Assembly (NCBI RefSeq): GCF_001653235.2 | Contig: NC_035796.1 | Span: forward strand, 868,001 to 932,000 | Direction of reading: 5' to 3' | Length of the DNA stretch: 64,000 nucleotides | DNA from: Pochonia chlamydosporia 170 | Lineage: Eukaryota; Ascomycota; Sordariomycetes; Hypocreales; Clavicipitaceae | Shown here: one piece after another, positions 55,296-64,000 of the stretch | How positions within the stretch are numbered: the first letter of the stretch is position 1 | How the letters are laid out: the number at the start of each line of letters is the position of its first letter | Position numbers and translations under genes: made by a program | Notes under the pieces: generated by a model | Databases searched by the model: none | Told to the model about the DNA's origin: nothing | What the model saw: the letters and a program-made list of their open reading frames with translations, nothing else

Positions 55296-58200
55296 TCAAA
55301 CGCCGCCGCCCATGAATGCAGCAAGATCATCCAGATCGAGAAGCTGTCGCTCGAATGCTTGACACAGTTCCGGGGCCGTCATATCCTGACTCGTGGTCTG
55401 CCCGTCTTGAGTTGTTGTCGCGCCATTCGACACTACGTCAGGGCTCTGCTGCTTGACGTCTAGCGCCTGCATTGCGGCCTGCGGCGCTCCGGGAGGAGGC
55501 GAGGTTGTAATAGAGGACGTCGGAACACTACCAGAGCCACCGTTTATTGTCGTGACACCTCGTCGAGGAAGAGCGACAGCTGGTGGTTCGCTGTCCCCTC
55601 GAGCAGACTCGGACACCGAGCGAGGAGCGGATCCATGATGGGCAGCTCCCGGGCCACCGGTTTGGTGATCATACTCCATCGCATCAGGATTAGTGTCAGC
55701 ATTGGAAGAAATTTCATCTTTGTGGCCTGAGGTAGTAGACTGGTGCGAGCCAGAACCGTGTCTTGCAGTTGGAGGAATGGCGGTACCAGCAGCGGCAGCA
55801 GCATCGTTGTTGAGAACCCGCTGCATGACAGTAAGATGCCTAAGCCAACTTGACATCAGAGGCCAGTTTTCGGTGCCTTCATGCATGAACTTCAGTCCAT
55901 CCTTCACGATGTGAGCGGCTGTCTCAACAGCATTTGGGGGCGTAAGTCCCTTGAGGGATAGATAAGCGACGGTAGCGCTGGCTGTGAATGCAGAAAACAG
56001 CATCACAATGGGGAAACAGGTTGGGTGATCTTTCTCTGAACCAGCCTCAACAGCATTGAGAAGAGAAATCGTCCCGTGACAAGAGGTGAAAAGGCGGTCG
56101 ACAACATCATGGCACCTTGGGTTCATTCTGAACGACTCCAAGTTGAAACTTGGCGATATAACGTCCTGCAAAAGACGTCGCCGATGGACAAAGACTGTGG
56201 CGCAATGCAGTAGACAGTGCAGCATAGCGAAAGTATATCCAGAGCCCATCGTCATGTGCAGGTTGATTTGGCCAGGCTTGTCCACAAGCTGCATCGGAAG
56301 CGAGGCACGAAGACCCTCGATTTTGGCAAAGAGATCGCCACAATCCTCATCTCGGAAATTCTGCAATGTAGTAGCGGTCAGCATACCCACAGCATCTCGC
56401 CAAATGGTGGAAGCGAGAACAATGTATCCGAATTCGCCAATCTCACCACCAGAGCCGTGGCTTGGGGATAGAGCACTGTGGCCGAGATACTGGGGCAAGG
56501 TCTTGACGTAGACTGCATTGCCAAAGGCGAAATTGATGTCAGAGCAAGGGAGCGATACATCTGACGTGTCCTGCACTGCAAGGGCCGCAAAACGACCGGG
56601 GGTACTGGTCAAGAGGCAGTCAAGGATATAAACGAGCCATAAGGTGCGTCGAAGAGACTCATCGCGCAGGAACTGATCCGCGTGATCGCCGGCGTGATGA
56701 CTGTTGAGAATGCGATACATCTGGAGCATGCGGGCCGCCTGGCCGAGGTAGATGTAAGCGCGCACTGCATTTCTCGTTCCCCATTCGTGTATAATGATTA
56801 GGCAGAGGGCTTGGATATCGGCTAGATTCGGGTGGTCCAAGTTTTGATTGATGAGCGCAATGGCCTTAGAGGCAAATGTCTCTGCCGCATGAGTTGGGTT
56901 GCCATATCGGCGAATTAGTGTTGGTGAGCTTCTGTGAGGATTTGTTAGAGCGTGACCATCATACTAAGCTTTCTGGTTCGCGTCGGGCTGCATGACCATG
57001 CCTGCCATGAGTGAGGCTTCATCAGGAAAGAGCGAGGCGACTTTGCAGAGCAAGGTGGCGTGATGTAGGAACGGGTGACATTGGGAGAAAATGCACGCAA
57101 AGTGGCCAGTGACCACAAGGCGGGCTAACGCAAATCCAATAACACATTTAAGTCGTAGGGAACGATTTCATTGTGGTCATCGACAAGAGCAAAAAGGCCA
57201 TGTCCCAAATCAATAAGACGCCTACTTACCGGGCAGCACATGTCAATAGACCGTAGACAAGTGTCGACTCCAAGGTGGCATTCTTCAATTGTTGCACGAA
57301 CGTGGGCTTATGAAAGGCCACACAAGCTGGGAACGTCTTGGAAACCACTCTCTCGCACTCGGCGATGAGTTCTGGGGTAAGCCTGAGGCAGACAGTCAGT
57401 ACAAATCGATACTTCGGGAAAGAGCTACCAGGCAGCATGCATGAAACAGGCAGATGGGCAATAGTGGGCAAACACCGGCAGACCGGAGGGTCCGTCTATG
57501 AGGGTATGGGAGTCAGGGGCACGTCGGGCAAGACGGGCAGCAAGGTCTAACCAAGGGCCATAATGAGCCACACGAGCCAACGCAGAGATGAGCTCGGCCG
57601 ACCAAGGCGAGGTTCCAGGTAAAAATCAGTCGTTTACCAGCTGATTTTCACACTGGATTGCGTCTGGTTGGAATATCCCACGTAGTATGATGCCGGCATG
57701 GCTTGACGGGTAACACTGCCCAGCAGCCGCGGAACATAGTTCGGTGCCATGTGAGGGAAGACCAGGACGAAGGTAGGAGGAGAGGCGCGGATGCTCAGCA
57801 GCGCAAGTCGCCGGCATTTCGGAGAATGGGAGGGGACGCTGTGGGTGGATTTGGAGGGTCCCGAGCCAAGAGGATGGCCCGTCAGATACGTGTGGCGCGG
57901 AAGAAGAGCACAACGGCCGCTTGGCCCGGGAGATGACGGCGTTGCCAAAGTCAACATGTGCGCGAGAGAGGGCAGGCAGACAATGCGACAATAGGGACGC
58001 AGATGATGAAGACCAGAAGACCAAATGCATGCTGGCGATTGAACGGAAATGGGACTTGTATTGACAAGCAAACTTACTTCTCGGGGGTGACCTGCACATG
58101 TCTGGCGGCACCAGAGCCCACCACGGGCTGTCTGGCATCAGAGGCGCCGGCGCCGGAGGCCGGGAGAGAGTCTCGCGCTGGGCGATGGGCATTTGCGTGA

Positions 58201-58388
58201 CGAGCAGGGCTTTGGCCGTGATGATGAGCCATGCTCTCGGATGGGAGATAGCATTCGTGCATTCCCTTTGCGCAGTTCTTGCAAGGCGCGCGACCATTTT
58301 CGTAGACGCACTTGGTTTTGCCTTTGCGGCAGCGAACACAAGCACCGCCAGCCCTGAGGGCGGTTGAGCGAACCACACCCGAAGACAT
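55296..58388 (-). CDS. Zn2Cys6 fungal-specific transcription factor with long introns
   Basis: Minus-strand exons 58388-58078, 57382-57230 and 56931-55296 give 699 aa, phases 2, 2, with total length a multiple of three. The zinc cluster at residues 17-46 has spacing C-x2-C-x6-C-x8-C-x2-C-x6-C. A His/Ala/Ser-rich linker leads to the regulatory domain beginning LTPELIAECERVVSKTFPA. The fungal-specific domain is clear: LIRRYGNPTHAAETFASKA, IIIHEWGTRNAVRAYIYLGQ, ARMLQMYRIL, RRTLWLVYILDCLLTSTPGR. The C-terminus is low complexity, with a last acidic helix (LLDLDDLAAFMGGGV) that could be an activation segment. Introns are 695 and 298 bp, far longer than elsewhere. A small extra exon in the first intron cannot be excluded, although the direct splice is in frame and gives PEKLTPEL. 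Confidence 0.85.
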
Positions 58389-61300
58389 GGGGACAGTCTG
58401 GCAGGTCGACGGGGGGACAGCAACGTAAAGAGGGGGAAAACTTGGTCAAATGGCAGAGGCGACGCCCGCGGTGTCTGCGGTTGGCGTCCGGATCAAGACG
58501 ACGAAAAAGATAGGATGAAAATTGCGTTTTGGCGATGCTGGTGATGAGGGAAAGTTCAGGGCCGGAGTGTCAAGAGCTCTTCCCGTGTCTGGTCGGACCG
58601 GGAGGAGACTTGGGGCCAGAAAAAAAAAAATGATGCCTCCTCAGGCGGTGAAATGACGCGTGAGGTTGGAAGTAGCCGAGCGGGCTGGCGACGATTCAAA
58701 CAACCAGCGCAACCTGCGTGCAACGGAAGCGCGCGCTTTAACGCCTGGCTCTGCGGAAGAATATGTCGAAGGTGATAAGCGTGGAAAAGCGATGGTGGAG
58801 GGAAAATGAGAACTGTCAAGTGAGAAAGAAAGGAAAAAGTGACGCGGGAATGCGGGCGAGGGCAGAGAGAGGCAGACACGGACGGGCAACGGACCTTGGG
58901 GGAGGGCGGGCGCCTCAAGAGACGGGGAGGGGGCGAGCGAAAGCTGGCAATGCCTGGGGGCTTACCTCAAGGTACGGGCGGCGGATCGGCTGGCCCTGCC
59001 GGACACGCTGCTCCACTTGAGATTGCTCTGCTCCAATCTGCCCCAATCTGCTGCCAGCCTTTTGTAGCTTGGAGCTCTCACTTGAATAAACCCAAGGACG
59101 CCAATGTGATCATTAAATGAATTCGCACTTCTGCCTGTCTGGCACCAGACCAGATAGTGCTGGTTGAGACTTCACTTCACCCAGCTCTGAACTTCAACTG
59201 GAAACGTTCGCATCTCAAGCCCACACGCCGGGGTCTGGATGAGGTGATGGCCGCACGACAAACAGCTCGAACGATTTGCGCCCTTTTTCTCTGCTCCTCC
59301 ATCACCTTGGCCATGCAATTCTACAATTCGCTCTGACCTGGCCCAGCCTTTGCTCCTTCATAGGCCGTTGATTTCCTTCCCACCCACCCTCAAACCGGCC
59401 AATGTGTGGCAAGCGTTTGGATGGCTCACGTCTTGCTGGCGCATCCAGGCATGCCACTTGAGGCCCGGTGGTCACTTCACCACCAACAGGTGGCACTGGG
59501 CTCAGCCGTCCATGTCTGGTTTGTCCCTTGCTTGGTCTTGACCTGAGTTGTCGCGGCAAGCGACAGGAATTTTTCCTCACTCTGACACGGACTCCTCACG
59601 TTGGGCTGAGCCTTCTTGCTCCTTCACCATCCACCGGTTGACCCAGCCATAGCCGCGGTTCCGATGCATAACCAAACAGAGGCCAATGTCAGGTCAGACA
59701 TGGCATGGCATTGCACGGGAAAGTGAGTGTAGAAACATTGGGGAGGCTCGGGACGGCGGCGCTACCCGACCCAAAGTCTGGAACCCACCTGGTCTCCAAA
59801 TGTCAAGTCCAAACAAGGCTCAGTCAGGGTCTGGCATTTGATTGATGGTTCCATGTCTTGTTTGGTCTGACCAGACTGGGATTGACGCTGAGACGCCCCC
59901 AAGGAGTACCAGTGGCCGGACGGAGAACGGAGCTCGTCGTAACAACGCCGGAAGGCCGCAGATTCGTCACACCAAAACCTATTTCTGAGAGAGAAACCTG
60001 TTGACCCTCTCAATCGCGACGTCGCTGTCGAGCTTGCGACAACGAATGTTTTTCGCCACGACTTGGCCTTGTCGCCCAAATTTCTCTTCGGTGTTTCGTG
60101 ACAGGCATGATGGAAGTGAAGAATACCAAAGACACAAACGGACCCCGATCATTACTGCATGGTCCGATGGTGACCTGCTCCGTACTGGAAGTGACATTTG
60201 CCGCCTGCGCAGGCACCAGACCAGACTCCATACTGCACACATCGCCATCACGTCCAGTCTGTGTTACCACCCAGCGCGATGGTCACCCCCAGTACCTTTT
60301 CGTTTTTCAACCTGCAGGCTGGGGGTGTGATCAAATGCTTTAGATTTTGACATGGAGCAAGACAAAGGGCTAGACCACTACCCCCCTTTTTCTCTGTCAG
60401 ATTTCCCGAGTTTTGTGGTCATCGAGAAGGTGAAGTCGGCGAAGAAATGGCAGGAGCGCAAACATGACTTGACGAATTAGGCTCCATGCTGGCATTCGTC
60501 ACTGGGCGCATGGGGGAAGGAAGGCACAACCCTGAACCGCCTGCCTCCCCCCCGGAGTCCCCTCTCGGATGCGGTGGTGGTGGTGCCTGTGTCTGATGCT
60601 CCTGATTTGCAAGATTGCGCCAATGCCGCGTTTCTGTTATAATTATTTTTATCCTACTTTTTCTGTCCCTTGCCCCGACCCCATCCGAATCTTGCATCCA
60701 GCCTACTTGGTCATGGAGCGGACAGCCCTCATTTGTTGGACAATGCCGGCTCGGTGCCGCACAAAGATGCTTGGCCAAAGCAACAAACTGCGTCGCCTTG
60801 TCCGCAGCCCCAGTGATGGAAACCAAGCGCCAACGAGACTGGACAGACAGGGTGAGACGGCGCGGCAAATCCTGCGACCTCCACGGGCTCATAGTGGCAT
60901 CATTTTCATGCCCAATATCCTCTGATAGATGTCAAATGAGACGATCGGAGAATCGGAGATGTCAGTTTTTCATTGCCGCATGGTGAGTGCTCTGTTCCAG
61001 GATTAGGGAAGGACTGTCAGCGCCGCTCATGAATAGAGTCATTCCCGCACCCACGAGGTGTCTGTCTGGCATCAAATACTGGGCGCCATTTGACCGGTCC
61101 GTCATGAGCAGTCTTGGGGGCTGTGTGGAGTCTGATGCTGCGGTGGAATCAGACAATGCTGTGTAATCCCCTCAGCCCGTCATTTTGTCTCGTCTTTCAA
61201 TGTTCCCACGGCTTCGGAACCTCGCTCTGGGGCTTGTGGGGCCGAGAATCCTCTCTTCCTGAGACTTGACGGAGCCATCATTTTGCCCACGGCCCGACGG

Positions 61301-63312
61301 GGCAGCTCACTTCGCATGTGCTGGGTCAGGATGAGTCTCAATTGTGGCCTCCGGAAGGAGGGTTAGACGTCTTTGGAATGAACGTTTCATCCTCAGCTTG
61401 CTCAAATCGCCAATCTGAAGTTGTCGGTAACGGACGCTGAAGGCGTTGTAAACAATGAGATTATTTGCCTCTCACGGAGCTCTTTTGCCTCCCAAGAGCA
61501 GGGTTGTCTCTGGCATCTTAAATTACTAGCAGCACGACCAAAAGAATCGATCGCCCTGTACGGAGCACAGCCTTGGAGGTATGAAGAGTCACTTGTCCTG
61601 TCACGTTGAAAGATGAATTTTCCACAGGTAGGTGAATTTCAACCTCGGCAGCATGCTGAACTGTTGCGTAGGAAAGCTCAGCATGTATGCCTGGGCTGGT
61701 GTCTGATATCCATCCAAGCTGTAATGCTGCTAGTGAAAACGCTGGGCCGCTTCAACCCTCACGTTCATATTGATTGCCGTCATGTTCGCTGGGTCACAAT
61801 GGCCGTCCTCAAGCTTCTGCGACCTACCTTGTTGGGATTCCTGTTGTCATCGCGTGCCTTGGCTGGTCGGTGAACTGAATTGACATCAACACTAGGTGGG
61901 GACGTCTTGAGCCGCCAACGGGGCAGAACGGGCTGGTTGAAGTTTTGTGCAGACCCGATTCCGCAAGTCGGAACGCGTTTGGTGCTAGGGTTATCTTGTT
62001 GGCACCTTACAGTAGTTGAGGCCACATCCAACACGTCGGGCCCAGCTTCACCCGCCTGAAGGTTTTTAGATGAGATGGATGTTGGGCATATTGGACTTTA
62101 TCCCTAAACTGAAACGCGCCGAAAATTCTAGACTTGCTACGAAGTAGTTGGCCCCCGAAAATTTTGTGCGTTGAGCATTGACATGATGGCGGCATAGCTC
62201 GCCATGGAGACCCAGGCCGCCGTGAGATCACAGCGCTCTCTGCACTCAATTAAACCCAGGTGCTTCTGAAACGGATGCGGAAATCATTGACGCTTTGTTG
62301 GGCACGTTCCTGGCATATTTTTTTCATCCAGATCTAGGCGCTTGGAGATAATGGCGCTCCCAGCGTTCTGACGTGGCAGCGCCCAAACCACGCAACTCAG
62401 TCTGCTGGAGGATCAACATCAAACCGGATGTGCATCCGTTGTTAGAAGGGATACATAGATTATGGTTGCGCTCCGAGTCGCAAATCGTCTTTGATCTTCT
62501 ACCCGCCGCACGTTACCATAGCTAACGAAGCCTTGCAGGCCATGTGGCTGCTCTATCAAGTGCCGCTGGCCGAGGCGACCGGTAGTGCTGTGTAATTCAT
62601 CTTGTTTTTCAACCATAATTGAACATAAATGTCATAATTTTTAAATGATGTCCTTCCTTTGATCTGCGTTCGTCAGAAATTTACAGTCTTCATCCTTTGA
62701 GGTCGGTCCTCTTGAGCACGGTTGAAAATTGAGTATTTCAGAGCTGAGTATCTCCAACCCATCCACTGTGCATTGATCGCATGGTCCAGTAGGATACCAG
62801 CCTCCAAGAAACGAATAGAAATCGAGAACACAATATTGCTTGAAACCTAGCAGCTATCTTCCATAGGGGTCAAATCTTTACATTTCCGCTCGCAGCTACT
62901 GTACGATTCGGTCGAAACATTACGAATGGATGGATGCAACCGCCATAGGTGGTTGCTGGGCTGTGCACCGTCTGCATAATCTAACAAGATCTGCAAGATC
63001 GTATCTTGCAAGCACCCACTTAAGAAATTGCTTGCCAAATGAGGCAATGGCAGGGTCACATTATTGATCTAACCTCCATTTTGTTCAAATGGACCAAGAG
63101 AGTCAGAACTGAACCTCCTTGTGCCCTTATTTAAGGGACATACACAAAACTGCGCACAACATGATAAACAGCCGATTTGCTGGCCAAAATGGCACCACAG
63201 CAGGGACATCACAATCAGCTTTGGACCAAGCTTGTTCATAATTCAGATTTATTTCTTCTTGGGGTCATAAGAGTGCACTATCTAGTTACAGCCTGCCTAA
63301 ACGGCCACCATA
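58389..63312. other. 4.9 kb intergenic region upstream of the Zn2Cys6 factor
   Basis: Contains the promoter and leader of the transcription factor and, at the right end, the 3' UTR of the DUF4139 gene. No protein-coding or RNA gene is supported. CTGGTC/GACCAG words are frequent between 59100 and 61100. An A run lies near 58621-58630. Confidence 0.55.
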
Positions 63313-64000
63313 TCACGATGGATACGTTCCTGTTGGGAAGGCAATTCCATATTCCAGCGTCAGTCGAACAGCCTTGCCAGCATTCAAGCTAACATCCCAA
63401 TTAACCTCGCCATCCTTCTTCAGACTTGCCCTCGCGCTGCCCCAATCCTTATTATCTTTGGCTTCCAAACCTGGCGCCCCGGCTCTGACTTCCCCGCCAC
63501 CCAACGACAAGCCCTGAGGGTTGAGCACTTCCACTTTGAGCTTCTCATCCTGCGAGACTGGCACTTGATCGAGCACCAGGAGGGAAGTAGGTTTGCCGGC
63601 GGACGCCCGGGTGTTGTGCAGTGTGATGGCTCTGGTGAACATTGCTGTGTTTTCCTTGCTGAACAGGCCGGCTGTGGCGCGCTGGATAACAGGCTTGGGA
63701 TAGGTGACCTTGATGGCGGGATCAATTCCCAGGCTGAGAGTAAACGTTTCGCCGGCGCTGCAGCGCGGGAGGCTAGTCCTGCCCATGAAGCTTCCGTCAA
63801 GAGTCAGCCCGGCGCGTCCCTTGAACAGCGTCATCTTGCTGGTGTTCTTGAACTTGGCCTTGAGGTATGCCACGGGCTTGTACTTGGCAACAATTGTGTG
63901 GCTGTACACGACGTTTGCGAAGTGGACATGGGCGACGCGCTGCTTCGTTGCAGTTGACTTGGGGATGAGGGTCTTGAACCCAGGAAGTTCGTACGTGGAC
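63313..64000 (-). CDS. DUF4139-type protein, 5'-truncated by the window edge
   Basis: Partial gene: 228 residues of the C-terminal part are visible, open through the edge and ending at a TGA at 63313-63315. The visible part begins STYELPGFKTLIPKSTATKQ and continues with FANVVYSHTIVAKYKPVAYL, LKAKFKNTSKMTLFKG, DGSFMGRTSLPRCSAGETFT and VNWDVSLNAGKAVRLTLEYG. This corresponds to the C-terminal beta-rich DUF4139 domain of MuiA-like proteins. These proteins usually have an N-terminal DUF4140 plus a coiled coil, which would lie beyond the window. Function is unknown; the mucoidy-inhibitor label is historical. Confidence 0.85.
   Translation of the reverse strand, partial: STYELPGFKTLIPKSTATKQRVAHVHFANVVYSHTIVAKYKPVAYLKAKFKNTSKMTLFKGRAGLTLDGSFMGRTSLPRCSAGETFTLSLGIDPAIKVTYPKPVIQRATAGLFSKENTAMFTRAITLHNTRASAGKPTSLLVLDQVPVSQDEKLKVEVLNPQGLSLGGGEVRAGAPGLEAKDNKDWGSARASLKKDGEVNWDVSLNAGKAVRLTLEYGIAFPTGTYPS

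Noticed and set aside
57626..58423. 265-codon minus-strand frame running through exon 1 and intron 1 of the Zn2Cys6 factor
   Set aside because: It is in a different frame from the zinc cluster and continues into the intron; no recognisable domain and the zinc-cluster frame is the real one.
1..64000. CRISPR arrays, rRNA or intact transposable elements
   Set aside because: No regularly spaced repeat/spacer pattern, no rRNA-like sequence, and no transposase, reverse transcriptase or long terminal repeat was found.

Overview
The window looks like an ordinary chromosomal segment of a filamentous ascomycete, most likely a sordariomycete and plausibly Hypocreales. Most genes are split by short introns (about 50-110 bp) with GTAAGT/GTATGT-type donors and CAG/TAG acceptors. 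The gene content is typical of such fungi: two Zn2Cys6 regulators, a fungal bZIP, a 14-TM DHA2 transporter, a JEN carboxylate transporter, an ASTRA WD40 protein and a Smy2-type GYF protein. I assign no species. I see no rRNA gene, convincing tRNA, CRISPR array, intact transposon or viral sequence.

Layout. 1-4918 has no supported gene. 4919-8053 (+) is a TTC27/Emw1-like TPR protein, convergent with a GYF-domain protein (8653-13448, -). POP4/Rpp29 (15400-16080, -) is divergent from a PlsB/GNPAT-type acyltransferase (16712-19340, +), which converges on pantothenate synthetase (19599-20729, -). A DHA2 efflux transporter (22178-24107, -) faces away from an aldehyde dehydrogenase (27238-28953, +) across 3.1 kb. 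A conserved hypothetical (29282-29944, +) and an Asa1-like WD40 protein (30047-31494, -) converge. A Zn2Cys6 factor (32878-35108, +), a TTC1-like TPR protein (35294-36314, -), a HAD phosphatase (36916-37829, +) and a bZIP (38201-39170, -) form a compact stretch. Then come a probably secreted thioredoxin-reductase-like flavoprotein (41499-42831, +), a tubby/LURP-like protein (43253-43894, -), a TenA-like protein (44698-45489, +), a Gly/Gln/Tyr-rich glycine-zipper protein (46991-47715, +) and a JEN transporter (48149-50237, -). A second Zn2Cys6 factor (55296-58388, -) sits alone between two intergenic regions of about 5 kb. The 5'-truncated end of a DUF4139 protein (63313 to beyond 64000, -) closes the window.

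How the genes relate. Most encode unconnected housekeeping functions: RNase P/MRP, CoA precursor synthesis, glycerolipid or ether-lipid entry, chaperone-type TPR proteins and PIKK assembly. They are interspersed with accessory metabolism: efflux, aldehyde oxidation, carboxylate uptake and disulfide redox. There is no polyketide synthase, NRPS, terpene cyclase or other core enzyme, so nothing supports a biosynthetic cluster, and I did not find a clearly new multigene system. The points most worth a second look are the signal peptide plus CPWC motif on the 41.5 kb flavoprotein, the PTS1-like C-terminus of the acyltransferase, the long introns and gene-poor flanks of the 55-58 kb regulator, a GC-AG intron in the aldehyde dehydrogenase, and two short motif families that recur in intergenic DNA.

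All gene models were spliced by hand by matching donor/acceptor consensus, reading phase and known protein motifs. Family names rest on recognised motifs, not on database searches.
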